The notes below the pieces were generated by a model that was given only the letters and a program-made list of their open reading frames with translations, was not told the DNA's origin and ran no database searches. Both the position numbers and the translations under genes were made by a program. This document shows positions 27,451 through 36,147 of a stretch of DNA of 64,000 bases, piece after piece. Within the stretch, counting starts at the first letter, position 1, and every line of letters begins with the position of its first letter. The DNA is from Erysipelothrix rhusiopathiae (lineage in GTDB: Bacteria > Bacillota_I > Bacilli_A > Erysipelotrichales > Erysipelotrichaceae), in assembly GCF_900637845.1 (NCBI RefSeq), contig NZ_LR134439.1:248001-312000 (forward strand), read 5' to 3'.

Positions 27451-28377
27451 TGGTTTTCGAATGACTTCTTTTTGCGGAATTGTGTGTTCCGTTGCGAAGA
27501 TAAGATTGTAGGGCGTATCTTGATCAACATTGAAAATTAACGTTGCTTGATTATTTCGTGACTTGAGGTCCATACGTTCGTTATTCTTATTTAAAACAAG
27601 TCGTGGCGATAAGTAGGTGGTTGTGTCATCTGAAACGAGCGTAAACGCATTTCTAAAATCAATAATTGGGTCATCACTTTGTAAATCAAGCGATACCGAT
27701 ATAATGGCAAATTCTTGATGTTGTTCGGTTCGTTCAATGTCACCATCGGGTTTCTTATACGTTTCACTAAATTCAATCGCATCAACGTTGAGTGGAATAA
27801 ATCGAAGCGTTTGTCCTTGTGTATTTGGATAGACACTTTGATTGAAAATTTTAAAGAATTGAGCATGTGGTGCTTCAAGTTCATTATTTATATCTAAGTT
27901 TGCGTAATTTCGATATGTTTTTCGATTGATCGGCGTAAATCGTTTAAACTTTAAATGAACCTTGTAGAGATCAAAACGGTGATCTTTGATAAACGAATCG
28001 AATGCAGTGTTTGGATCTTCGAAGATCAACTGAGAATGTTCATCGAAGCACAGTGCATATTCTGGTTTCGCATCAAGATAACCACTTGGATCAGTGAATG
28101 TTAGAGCGGGTTCTTGGCAACGTGTTTTCGGCTCTATTGCTCGAGGCCAATTTTCTAAGTAGAAAGTAAAGATAATGAAAATACAGGATATAAAAATATA
28201 AGCTCCCATTATCGTTAGGTTTAAACGGTGAGGACGTGCTGCATAACTTGGTTGGTTGAACCGATTTGGACGCGAACGTTTTTTAAAGTGAATTCGCTTT
28301 GATAAGAAATAAACTGGAAATCCCAATATTGTTAGGAGTACAAAGAGTGGTAATGTGTAGTTAAAAAAGAAATTCAT
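27448..28377 (-). CDS. Hypothetical membrane protein with extracellular domain
   Basis: Unrecognised 309-residue protein. Two membrane helices are visible (about residues 5-25 and 54-75) separated by a basic cytoplasmic loop rich in Arg and Lys (FKKRSRPNRFN). The C-terminal 230 residues would lie outside and look beta-rich, with two cysteines. AGGGGGAA precedes the ATG. No operon partner; it sits between the 230-residue unknown gene and the decarboxylase. Function unknown. Confidence 0.6.
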   Translation of the reverse strand: MNFFFNYTLPLFVLLTILGFPVYFLSKRIHFKKRSRPNRFNQPSYAARPHRLNLTIMGAYIFISCIFIIFTFYLENWPRAIEPKTRCQEPALTFTDPSGYLDAKPEYALCFDEHSQLIFEDPNTAFDSFIKDHRFDLYKVHLKFKRFTPINRKTYRNYANLDINNELEAPHAQFFKIFNQSVYPNTQGQTLRFIPLNVDAIEFSETYKKPDGDIERTEQHQEFAIISVSLDLQSDDPIIDFRNAFTLVSDDTTTYLSPRLVLNKNNERMDLKSRNNQATLIFNVDQDTPYNLIFATEHTIPQKEVIRKP

Positions 28378-28451
28378 ATGTGTTCCCCCTTATACTCTTA
28401 TTATAGTTGGAATGCTTCATGAATGTGTGTGAGTGTCGTAAAAGAGCAAAA

Positions 28452-28480
28452 AAACACAAATCTTAATGATTTGTGTTTAA
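28452..28480 (-). terminator. Decarboxylase gene terminator
   Basis: On the minus strand AAACACAAATC, loop ATTAA, GATTTGTGTTTTTTTT; the stop codon lies in the loop. Confidence 0.8.
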
Positions 28481-29887
28481 GTAGTGTGTAGCGAGCGTTT
28501 CCAGGTGATTGAGGGTTCCTTCTAAATCTGCAATCGTCGTAATTGGATTTATTGTACACATTCTTAATACTGTATGTCCTTTGAGTTCTGTTGTGAAGAT
28601 GCCTGCAAATTCATCCGCAACGATTTGCTTTGCGAGATAGGTGTTTAGTGCATCGGTTTCAAGATCATTTAATGAGGGATGAACATAACGGAAGTTAATA
28701 ATTGAAAATTGTGCGGGTGAAATCATTTCCCAATGATTTGATTTTATAATGCGCTCTTGAACATAATTTGCAAGCGTTTGTCCGTAATCAATACGACGGG
28801 TATACTCTTCAATACCAATTGTTTGAAGGGATAACCATAGTTTTAAAGCGCGTGTTGGTCGTGTGAGTTCAATACCTAAGGAACCGAAATTAGTAACACG
28901 ATCACCATCGATATCTTTTAAGTACTCAGGACTTGCATCAAAACTATTAAGTAAATCTTGTTTATCCTTTACAAGAATCATGGCACAACTATAAGTTTGG
29001 AACAGTAATTTATGTGCATCCCAACTGACACTGTCTGCTTTGTGAATTCCGTGAAGGCGGTGGACTTGATTTGTGGAAAGGAGAAATGAGGCACCATAAG
29101 CGCCATCTACATGCATCCAAAGATTATACTTACTACACAAATCACCAATCTCATCGAGTGGATCAACGGTTCCTGTATTGGTAGTACCTGCAGTCGCAAC
29201 AACACAGCAAGGTACCAATCCTTGGTCTAAGTCATTTAAGATCGTCTTTTCCAAAACATCACTTTTAATTTGAAATAAGTCATCCGTTTCAATAAAACGG
29301 AATTGACGACTTGTAAATCCAATGATTTTTAATCCTTTTTCCACAGAATGATGCGTTTGGTCTGAAAGATAAATGACACCTAAATGACGGTTCTCTTCAG
29401 TTAATATTTTATCGCGAGCAGCGATGAGGCCTGTTAAGTTTGCCATCGAACCACCGGAAACAAACAAACCACCTGCTTGGTTATCATATCCAATTTGTTT
29501 TGTAAGCCATTGAATGGTATTTTCTTCGACTGTACTTGCAGCTGAACTGTTTACCCAATTACTTGCATGAACATTGTAAGCACTTGACATTAAATCACCC
29601 AGTACTGAGAGTTTTGTTGCAGGTCCTGGAATAAATCCAAAATGACGTGGGTGTGAACTTCGTAAACTGTAAGGATAAATATCGGTCATAAGTTCGGATA
29701 CAACTGATTCCACATCACGTCCTTGCTTTGGCATTTCTTGATTTTTCAGACGTTCCAAAACATCATCGGGTGCAATGGTACATACAGGACCTTTCCCTGG
29801 ATTTGCTTCACCCTCATAAAATGTATTAATAAATTCAATCATTATTGCTTCGATCGTAGCATCTTCATCGAGTTCATATCGTTTCAT
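28463..29887 (-). CDS. Pyridoxal-phosphate-dependent group II amino-acid decarboxylase
   Basis: A 474-residue PLP enzyme of the glutamate/aromatic-amino-acid decarboxylase family. The PLP lysine is in DSVSWDAHKLLFQTYSC near residue 293; MHVDGAYGASF precedes it and GLFVSGGSMANLTGLIAARD forms the phosphate-binding part. The substrate (aromatic amino acid, glutamate, cysteine sulfinate or diaminobutyrate) is not determinable by eye. Start supported by GGAGG 7 bases upstream. The divergent LysR gene is its likely regulator. Confidence 0.88.
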   Translation of the reverse strand: MKRYELDEDATIEAIMIEFINTFYEGEANPGKGPVCTIAPDDVLERLKNQEMPKQGRDVESVVSELMTDIYPYSLRSSHPRHFGFIPGPATKLSVLGDLMSSAYNVHASNWVNSSAASTVEENTIQWLTKQIGYDNQAGGLFVSGGSMANLTGLIAARDKILTEENRHLGVIYLSDQTHHSVEKGLKIIGFTSRQFRFIETDDLFQIKSDVLEKTILNDLDQGLVPCCVVATAGTTNTGTVDPLDEIGDLCSKYNLWMHVDGAYGASFLLSTNQVHRLHGIHKADSVSWDAHKLLFQTYSCAMILVKDKQDLLNSFDASPEYLKDIDGDRVTNFGSLGIELTRPTRALKLWLSLQTIGIEEYTRRIDYGQTLANYVQERIIKSNHWEMISPAQFSIINFRYVHPSLNDLETDALNTYLAKQIVADEFAGIFTTELKGHTVLRMCTINPITTIADLEGTLNHLETLATHYLNTNH

Positions 29888-29937
29888 TCATATACCTCCA
29901 TTAACTTGACTTTGTGTTAATGAAAATATACCATAAG

Positions 29938-29951
29938 TTCTATAATAAGAA
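29938..29951. promoter_or_regulatory. Possible LysR-type binding site
   Basis: TTCTATAATAAGAA is an interrupted palindrome (TTCT/AGAA arms) in the 113-base gap between the divergent decarboxylase and LysR genes; it fits the loose T-N11-A pattern of LysR operators. AT-rich surroundings make chance matches likely. Confidence 0.35.
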
Positions 29952-30000
29952 TATTTAATAGAATTTATAAAACGGATAAATATAATTAATGGGAGGGCAT

Positions 30001-30891
30001 ATGAATCTTCGACATTTTCAGACATTTGTGAAGGTTGTGGAGAAAGAAAGTTTTAGTAAAGCAGCGGATGCACTAGGGTATACTCAGGCTGCGGTAACCA
30101 TTCAAATCCAACAACTCGAGGAAGAACTTCAAACGAAACTCTTTGATCGTATGAATCGTAAAATTCATTTGACCGAAGAAGGTGAAGCATTTATTTTCTA
30201 TGCGAATGAAGTTTTAAGGACGGTAGAGGAAGCCCGTATATTTAATCAATCCGCTAAGAAAGAACATGGGACCATTCGAGTGGGTACAGTGGGATCACTT
30301 GGATCAAGTGTCTTTCCAGAACTTATCTATAATTTTCACCGTGAACATCCTAATGTGGAAATTAAAGTAATTATAGGAAAGACCGAAGAACTTCTTGGGA
30401 TGGTTCGCCGTAATGAAATCGACATTCTCTTTACGCTTGATTACCAAATATATGGTGCGGACATGGTAAAGGTATTTGAGAAAGAAGAAAGCATCCTCTT
30501 TGTAAGTGCAGATGCCTCTGTAAGTAGTACGAAAACCTACAATTTAGAAGAATTTTCGGATGCTCCTTTTTTATTAACGGAACAAGGCGAAGCGTATCGG
30601 TATGAACTCGAGCGAAGTCTTGCGAAACGACGCGTAGATTTAAATGCGATTCTTGAAGTAGGTGATACGGAAATCATCATTGCGGTATTAAAAAAGGGTC
30701 TTGGCTTATCATTTCTACCGGAATTCTCGGTTAAAGAGGAATTGGAACAGCAAATACTTAAAGAAGTCCGTGTTGATATTCCTAGTGTTTCAATGTATGC
30801 ACAAGTTCTCTATCACAAAAAAAAATTCCTGACGACCCATATGAAGGCTTTTATTCAGGAAATTGATCAAACCTATATTCATAAACAATAA
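30001..30891 (+). CDS. LysR-family transcriptional regulator
   Basis: A 296-residue LysR-type regulator: N-terminal winged HTH (NLRHFQTFVKVVEKESFSKA, with AADALGYTQAAVTIQIQQLE) and a C-terminal effector domain (IRVGTVGSLGSSVFPELI). The ATG at 30001 is chosen because GGGAGG at 29991 is well placed; a Met at 29989 is within that site. Divergent from the PLP decarboxylase, which it probably controls. The effector is unknown. Ends in a terminator shared with the tRNA-His gene. Confidence 0.9.
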   Translation: MNLRHFQTFVKVVEKESFSKAADALGYTQAAVTIQIQQLEEELQTKLFDRMNRKIHLTEEGEAFIFYANEVLRTVEEARIFNQSAKKEHGTIRVGTVGSLGSSVFPELIYNFHREHPNVEIKVIIGKTEELLGMVRRNEIDILFTLDYQIYGADMVKVFEKEESILFVSADASVSSTKTYNLEEFSDAPFLLTEQGEAYRYELERSLAKRRVDLNAILEVGDTEIIIAVLKKGLGLSFLPEFSVKEELEQQILKEVRVDIPSVSMYAQVLYHKKKFLTTHMKAFIQEIDQTYIHKQ

Positions 30892-30892
30892 A

Positions 30893-30917
30893 AAACCCAC
30901 TCCTAAGAGTGGGTGTT
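30893..30917. terminator. Terminator shared by the LysR gene and tRNA-His copy 1
   Basis: CCCACTC/GAGTGGG stem flanked by A runs (minus-strand T run), so it ends the tRNA on the minus strand and may stop the LysR transcript. Confidence 0.7.
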
Positions 30918-30926
30918 ATTTCAATA

Positions 30927-31005
30927 TGGGGCGACCGACGGGACTCGAACCCGCGCAATGCCGGTACCACAAACCGGTGTGTTAACCAACTTCACCACGA
31001 TCGCC
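30927..31005 (-). tRNA. tRNA-His (GTG), copy 1
   Basis: Full cloverleaf on the minus strand with encoded CCA (30927-30929), anticodon GTG in CCGGTTTGTGGTACCGG, TTCGAGT T-loop and an extra 5' G giving the 8-bp acceptor stem typical of tRNA-His. It has its own promoter and terminator. Confidence 0.97.
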
Positions 31006-31017
31006 ATATCCTCGTCA

Positions 31018-31046
31018 ATTATAACCATAAAATTAAATCTTGTAAA
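31018..31046 (-). promoter_or_regulatory. Promoter of tRNA-His copy 1
   Basis: Minus strand TTTACA (31046-31041), 17-base spacer, TATAAT (31023-31018), 13 bases before the tRNA. Confidence 0.8.
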
Positions 31047-31376
31047 GAGTTGAATGTCAAAAAACGGAAGAATTTATAGTGTTTGACTCAAATGTGATTG
31101 AGGTTCATCATTTCTGGTGTTTTCTTGTGGAAACATCATCATAAAAATAAGTATTTTGAAATAAACATTAGAATTCTAGATGAAAATTAGTCATTTTAGC
31201 AAACTATCTTGCTATTTTCGTTAAATGAAAATGACTTTGTAGAACTATCCTTATAGAATGTATGTGTACGTGCATAAGGATACTAAGAAATGCGTTCGTA
31301 TCGATGAGTCAAAAGGATTCATTATAGTTCATTTGAAGTCTTGATGACGTGGTAGATTTAGCTCTATAAATAAATA
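31047..31376. other. Gap between the tRNA-His copies, with two strong hairpins and no ORF
   Basis: No gene is visible. A two-level inverted repeat lies at 31189-31236 (outer arms AGTCATTTT/AAAATGACT, inner TAGCAA/TTGCTA), and a second at 31246-31282 (TATCCTTAT/ATAAGGATA). Neither ends in a T run. They could be a structured RNA, or a remnant of a small element. Confidence 0.4.
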
Positions 31377-31400
31377 AAAACCCACATAAAGTGGGTGTTA
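31377..31400 (-). terminator. Terminator of tRNA-His copy 2
   Basis: CCCAC, loop ATAAA, GTGGG with a minus-strand T run; its outer flank GTGGGTGTTATTTCAATA is identical to that of copy 1, but the stem is shorter. Confidence 0.7.
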
Positions 31401-31408
31401 TTTCAATA

Positions 31409-31487
31409 TGGGGCGACCGACGGGACTCGAACCCGCGCAATGCCGGTACCACAAACCGGTGTGTTAACCAACTTCACCACGATCGCC
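31409..31487 (-). tRNA. tRNA-His (GTG), copy 2
   Basis: Identical in sequence to copy 1 482 bases away, including CCA and the 3' flank. Promoter and spacer sequences differ, so this is an old duplication. Confidence 0.97.
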
Positions 31488-31498
31488 ATTGCTAGACC

Positions 31499-31527
31499 AT
31501 TATAGCGTTTAAAAAAACGTTTGTAAA
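31499..31527 (-). promoter_or_regulatory. Promoter of tRNA-His copy 2
   Basis: Minus strand TTTACA (31527-31522), 17-base spacer, TATAAT (31504-31499). Same boxes as copy 1 with a different spacer. Confidence 0.8.
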
Positions 31528-31564
31528 GGCACACATCAAAATATAGTGAATTATATAAGAAATA

Positions 31565-31573
31565 TGATATAGT
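31565..31573 (+). promoter_or_regulatory. Possible extended -10 promoter for degV
   Basis: TGATATAGT (TGn plus TATAGT) 23 bases before the degV ATG. Confidence 0.4.
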
Positions 31574-31596
31574 AATCATACTAATGGAGGACATTT

Positions 31597-32448
31597 ATGA
31601 TGAAAATTGCTGTTATCACAGACTCATCGGCAGGTGTTTCAAAGCAGGAAGCAATTGATCATGAGATTATCGTAGCACGTATGCCTTTAACAATAGATGG
31701 AAAAGCATATATGGAAGAAGAAGGCATCTCTCGTGAACAATTAATTCAGGCGATGAAAAACGGATCATCTGTTTCAACATCGCAACCACCTTTAGGTGGG
31801 TTGATCGAATTGTTTGATGACGTTTTAAAAACATATGACCATATAATCTTTTTACCAATTTCAAGTAAGCTCAGTGGAACGTATCAAACTGCATGCGGAC
31901 TTGCTCAAGATTATGATGGACGCGTAACGGTAATTGATTCTAAATTTGTCAGTTGCCCATTGTTTTTATTAAGTCTTGAAGTTAAGGAAATGATAAGGCG
32001 GGGTATGGAGCCCGATGCTATAAGGACGCTCATCGAAGATGAAGCGGATATGTATGCATCGCTTATACCTGAGAATATTATCTACCTTAAGCGTGGAGGT
32101 CGTATTACGCCAGCAGCTGCAGCCATTGCGAATTTACTTAAAATCGTACCGGTACTAAAAGTATCAAATGGTGAAATCGACTTGGCAGAGAAAGTAAGGA
32201 CCTACAAAAAAGCAGTTCGTGTGGGTTTTGATCACAGTGTTGTAGATCGAAACAAAGATGATTATGAATGGATTGTTTTAGATGGTGGTTGTGAAGAAAA
32301 AATCTACAATGCTGTCGTTAAAGATTTAGAAAAACACTTCGGGGTCGAGGTCATAAAACGTCCTTTATATCCTATTGTACTTGCTCATACAGGACCAGGC
32401 AGCATCGCGATTGCTTGGCGAAAAAAACTAATTAAAGATAAAATATAG
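31597..32448 (+). CDS. DegV-family fatty-acid-binding protein
   Basis: DegV (FakB-type) proteins bind fatty acids and present them to FakA kinase for phosphorylation and entry into phospholipid synthesis. The 283 residues begin KIAVITDSSAGVSK and contain SVSTSQPPLGGL, PISSKLSGTYQTA, YLKRGGRITPAAAAIANLL and the C-terminal AHTGPGSIAIAW. GGAGG precedes the first of two adjacent ATG codons. The next gene, argS, follows after 15 bases. Confidence 0.92.
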   Translation: MMKIAVITDSSAGVSKQEAIDHEIIVARMPLTIDGKAYMEEEGISREQLIQAMKNGSSVSTSQPPLGGLIELFDDVLKTYDHIIFLPISSKLSGTYQTACGLAQDYDGRVTVIDSKFVSCPLFLLSLEVKEMIRRGMEPDAIRTLIEDEADMYASLIPENIIYLKRGGRITPAAAAIANLLKIVPVLKVSNGEIDLAEKVRTYKKAVRVGFDHSVVDRNKDDYEWIVLDGGCEEKIYNAVVKDLEKHFGVEVIKRPLYPIVLAHTGPGSIAIAWRKKLIKDKI

Positions 32449-32463
32449 AGAAGGAGCTTTAAT

Positions 32464-34104
32464 ATGAATAAAATTGAAACAAAACTAGTTGGACACATCG
32501 AAGATATTATTCTTGATGCGTTTGGCATTGAAAAAGAAGATGGACTTGTAATGTTAGAAATCCCTAATAATCCAGAAATGGGAGATTACTCCACAAACAT
32601 CGCAATGCGTCTTACAAAACGTGTTGGGAAAAACCCACGCGAAATCGCTGGCGTTATTGTTGAAAAATTAGAAGACAACGAAATGGTTGAGTCCATTAGT
32701 GTTGCGGGACCTGGATTTATTAACTTTGTAATGAAACCTGCTGTATTAGGTAGCGTTGTTAATGATGTTATTGAAGCAGGTAAAGATTATGGTCGTTCAA
32801 ATGCTGGAGAAGGAATCCGATTATTGAATGAATATGTATCGGCTAACCCTACAGGACAACTTCATGTTGGTCACGCACGTGGTGCAGCATGGGGAGATTC
32901 CCTTTCACGTATTATGTCTTTTGCAGGATATGATGTGCTTCGTGAGTACTATATTAATGACCTTGGAAATCAAATTTTAATGTTAAGTCATTCACTTTAC
33001 GCACGTTATAAACAAGCCTTTGGTATGGAAGCACCTTTACCTGAAGATGGATATCATGGACCGGATATTATTGAAATCGCAAATGATGTTAAAGAAACTG
33101 AAGGGGATAAATGGTTAAGCGCACCTGAAGAAGAATGGGTACCATATTTTAAAGAACTTGGAATTAAATTAGAATTAGAACGTATTAAAGAAGATTTAAA
33201 TACATTTGGTGTTGAAATGGATTCATGGGTTAGTGAAAAATGGCTGTATGATGACGGACGTGTCGAAGAATCTCTAGAAGCACTTAAAGCGAAAGGTGTA
33301 ACGTTTGAAGAAGATGGGGCTCTCTGGCTTCGTTCAACAGATTTCGGTGATGATAAAGACCGTGTTCTAATTAAGAGTGACGGATCATATACTTACCTTG
33401 TACCCGATATTGCTAACCATATCTATAAACTCGAACGTGGTTATACACATTTACTTAACTTATGGGGTGGTGACCACCATGGTTATATTGTACGTATGCA
33501 AGCTGCTCTTGAAGCACTTGGACATCCAAATGTTCTTGATGTTGATATCATTCAAATGGTTCGTCTTGTGGACGAAGGCGTTGAAGTTAAGATGTCAAAA
33601 CGTACGGGGAATGCATTGGGTCTCGTAGAACTTGTTGATGATATTGGTGTGGATGCAACACGTTACTTCTTTGTAAGTCGTGCACTTGCAACACCACTTG
33701 ATTTTGACCTTGGTTTAGCTCGTAAAAAATCAAACGATAATCCAGTGTTCTATGTACAATATGCACATGCTCGTATTTGTTCAATTTTACGTCAAGCTGG
33801 GGAAGTACCTCATGTCGATGTAATTGATCAACTTACAAATCCTAAAGAAATTGCGTTATTAAAAGAAATTAATGAATTTAGTTCTGTTGTTGCAGATGCT
33901 GCGAAAAAACGTGAAGTTCATAAAATCGCAAATTATGTTCAAGATCTTGCATCATCATTCCACAGTTTCTATGGTGAAGTAAAAGTTATGGATCCAAGTA
34001 ATCCAGAACTTCAAGCACAACGTTTAAACCTACTTGTAGCGGTAAAAATTACCCTAAGTAATGCATTGAACTTAATCGGTGTAAATGCACCGGAACAAAT
34101 GTAA
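32464..34104 (+). CDS. argS: Arginyl-tRNA synthetase
   Basis: Class I synthetase for tRNA-Arg; 546 residues. The signature SANPTGQLHVGHARGAAWGD carries the HIGH motif as HVGH near residue 139; the KMSKS-like VEVKMSKRTGNALGL is near 379; the N-terminal additional domain and the C-terminal DALR helix bundle (VQYAHARICSILRQ) are intact. AAGGAG site before the ATG. Its substrate tRNA-Arg (ACG) is at 48363. Confidence 0.97.
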   Translation: MNKIETKLVGHIEDIILDAFGIEKEDGLVMLEIPNNPEMGDYSTNIAMRLTKRVGKNPREIAGVIVEKLEDNEMVESISVAGPGFINFVMKPAVLGSVVNDVIEAGKDYGRSNAGEGIRLLNEYVSANPTGQLHVGHARGAAWGDSLSRIMSFAGYDVLREYYINDLGNQILMLSHSLYARYKQAFGMEAPLPEDGYHGPDIIEIANDVKETEGDKWLSAPEEEWVPYFKELGIKLELERIKEDLNTFGVEMDSWVSEKWLYDDGRVEESLEALKAKGVTFEEDGALWLRSTDFGDDKDRVLIKSDGSYTYLVPDIANHIYKLERGYTHLLNLWGGDHHGYIVRMQAALEALGHPNVLDVDIIQMVRLVDEGVEVKMSKRTGNALGLVELVDDIGVDATRYFFVSRALATPLDFDLGLARKKSNDNPVFYVQYAHARICSILRQAGEVPHVDVIDQLTNPKEIALLKEINEFSSVVADAAKKREVHKIANYVQDLASSFHSFYGEVKVMDPSNPELQAQRLNLLVAVKITLSNALNLIGVNAPEQM

Positions 34105-34160
34105 TTCTTGTACATTTTGTTGTTCTATTGTATTATTGAAGTGTTACAGGGGGTGATGGT

Positions 34161-34532
34161 ATGTCACTAAAAAATAGTTCCGTAGCCATTTACCGACAAA
34201 TCATAGAGTATTTTGAATTGGAAATTGCCTCGGGTCGACTTAAAGCAGGGGATCGCATTGAGTCCATCCGGGCACTTGCTTTATTCTTTAAAGTAAATCC
34301 GAATACGGTTCAAAAAGCGCTTAATGAGCTCGAGCGAGATGGTTTAATTGAAACAGATCGCACAAACGGTAAATTTGTTACAGATAAAAAAGATATAATT
34401 AAGAAGTTAAGAAGTGAATTGGGACGTCGTTACAGTGTTGTTTTTGTTGAGAAGACAAAGACGCTCGGTCTTGACCTTGAAGAAACATTAAGCCTTCTTA
34501 AACATGAATGGGAGGTTGGGAAAGATGAATAA
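34161..34532 (+). CDS. GntR-family regulator, YtrA subfamily
   Basis: A 123-residue regulator with the GntR winged HTH (AIYRQIIEYFELEIASGRLK, VNPNTVQKALNELERDGLIE) and a short C-terminal extension, the YtrA layout. Such regulators repress an adjacent ABC transporter operon and often respond to wall-active antibiotics or osmotic stress. It overlaps the ATPase gene region by 8 bases. GGGGGTGATGGT precedes the ATG. Confidence 0.9.
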   Translation: MSLKNSSVAIYRQIIEYFELEIASGRLKAGDRIESIRALALFFKVNPNTVQKALNELERDGLIETDRTNGKFVTDKKDIIKKLRSELGRRYSVVFVEKTKTLGLDLEETLSLLKHEWEVGKDE

Positions 34533-35229
34533 TGAAAATGGTTTAGTTATTTCACATTTGAATAAACATTATGGTAAGAATCAAGTTTTAAAAAACATTA
34601 ACTTAAATTTGGATTCAGGTAAGATTATTGGTCTTTGTGGACCAAACGGTGCTGGAAAAACAACGTTAATTAAAACAATTGTAGGTCTTTTACGTGATTA
34701 TCATGGCGATATTCAAGTATGTGGATATCCAGTAGGTTCTGATTCAAAGGCTTTGGTTTCTTACCTTCCTGATGTGGAATACTTAGCGCCCAATCTTACA
34801 GGTTTAAAAGCTGCAAGACTTTATAGTGATATGTATGCCGACTTCGATATGGGCGTCTTGGAAGATTTATTTCTAAAGATGAAATTAGATGGAAGTATGC
34901 CTGTTTCAAAAATGTCTAAAGGAATGCGTGAGAAATTTCAGCTCGCTTTATGTTTATCTCGTAAAGCTCGTATCTATATATTTGATGAACCGATTGCAGG
35001 AGTTGATCCAGCATCGCGAGATTCAATTATTGAAACGATTTTAAGTAATTATACTCAAGATGCACTTCTTATCATTTCAACACACTTAATTCAAGATATT
35101 GAAGGTGTATTGGATGAAGTGGTCTTCATTAAAGATGGTGCGATTCTCATGCACGAAAATTGTGATGATTTACGTGAAGCACGTGGTCAAACAATTGATG
35201 AAATCTTTAGGGAGGAATTCAAATGGTAG
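34525..35229 (+). CDS. ABC transporter ATP-binding protein
   Basis: A 234-residue ABC ATPase with Walker A GPNGAGKTTLIK, a signature form SKMSKGMREKFQLALCLSR (degenerate, as often in YtrB/CcmA-like exporters), and Walker B IYIFDEPIAGVDPA. The start at 34525 (NNENGLVISHLNKHYG) fits the family; an upstream ATG at 34504 overlaps the regulator. It is coupled with the regulator before and the permease after, forming a GntR-ABC operon of likely export or stress function. Confidence 0.9.
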   Translation: MNNENGLVISHLNKHYGKNQVLKNINLNLDSGKIIGLCGPNGAGKTTLIKTIVGLLRDYHGDIQVCGYPVGSDSKALVSYLPDVEYLAPNLTGLKAARLYSDMYADFDMGVLEDLFLKMKLDGSMPVSKMSKGMREKFQLALCLSRKARIYIFDEPIAGVDPASRDSIIETILSNYTQDALLIISTHLIQDIEGVLDEVVFIKDGAILMHENCDDLREARGQTIDEIFREEFKW

Positions 35230-36017
35230 GAAAACTATTTAAAAATGATCTTGTTGATTCTTATAGAGCCTATGCACCCGTTGTGGGAATGATGATTGCA
35301 GGGTGTGTCCTTATAATCTTAATGATTCAATTAGCGATCAATGATCGTTTTGGAATCTTTGGAACATTCCTTGCCTTAGCGCTCTTTGCGTTAGTTGTGA
35401 TTGTGACGGTTATGTCAGTCCGTGCTAACATTTATGTACTCTATACCAGTATTTATCATAAAAATGGATACAGACTCTTTACATTACCGGTTAAAACTTG
35501 GCAAATTCTTGTATCAAAATTATTGGTTGCATTCTTCTGGTCAGTTATTATGGGGTTATTGCTTATTTTATCCCTATTCATCATTACCTTTACAACTACA
35601 GGAAGTCTTGCAATCTATGGACAAGCAATGCAGGAACTATCTCAATACTTTACGCAATATTTCGAATCAAGCGTTGCATTTTTTGCGGTTATTGATAACC
35701 TCTTAAACTTTGCGCTGAGTTCTCTTGTGATTCTGTTTGCAGGTGCAGTGGCTCACTCAAGTTATTTCCAAAACAATCGTGGGTTGGTTGCTGTAGGTAT
35801 TGCGGTTCTTATCGCAATTATACTTGGTCAAATTGGAGCGTATGTTGACACATCATTTGGAAGTGTATTATTACGCTATGATTCATATGCATTCTTACAA
35901 GGTGGAAGTATACCAGTGGGTGAACTTGCCCTGGTTGTCCTTTATCAAATTCTTGTCTGTGGTTTCTTAACGTATGGAACACTTTGGTTCTGGAATCATA
36001 AATTAGAAGTTATGTAA
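35223..36017 (+). CDS. ABC-2-type transporter permease
   Basis: A 264-residue membrane protein with about six hydrophobic segments, e.g. MMIAGCVLIILMIQLAI, LLVAFFWSVIMGLLLILSLF and ALVVLYQILVCGFLTYGTLW. Partner of the preceding ATPase; start overlaps its end by 7 bases, with GGGAGGAA upstream. The substrate is unknown. A strong terminator closes the operon. Confidence 0.82.
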   Translation: MVGKLFKNDLVDSYRAYAPVVGMMIAGCVLIILMIQLAINDRFGIFGTFLALALFALVVIVTVMSVRANIYVLYTSIYHKNGYRLFTLPVKTWQILVSKLLVAFFWSVIMGLLLILSLFIITFTTTGSLAIYGQAMQELSQYFTQYFESSVAFFAVIDNLLNFALSSLVILFAGAVAHSSYFQNNRGLVAVGIAVLIAIILGQIGAYVDTSFGSVLLRYDSYAFLQGGSIPVGELALVVLYQILVCGFLTYGTLWFWNHKLEVM

Positions 36018-36025
36018 TTAATCTC

Positions 36026-36056
36026 AAAAACCTGATGATTCAATCAGGTTTTTTTC
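36026..36056 (+). terminator. GntR/ABC operon terminator
   Basis: AAAAACCTGAT, loop GATTCA, ATCAGGTTTTTTT. Confidence 0.85.
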
Positions 36057-36147
36057 GTAAAACATGTGATAATGCGTGAACTTTTGTGATTTATTGACTT
36101 TGTATAGGTTTCGCATTATTGTAATCAAGGTAAAGGAATGTGTAATT

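Noticed and set aside
30927..31487. tRNA-His duplication as an assembly artefact
   Set aside because: The terminator stems, promoter spacers and flanks differ between copies, so both are likely real.
31403..31594. Minus-strand ORF of 63 residues across tRNA-His copy 2
   Set aside because: Overlaps a well-formed tRNA and its promoter.
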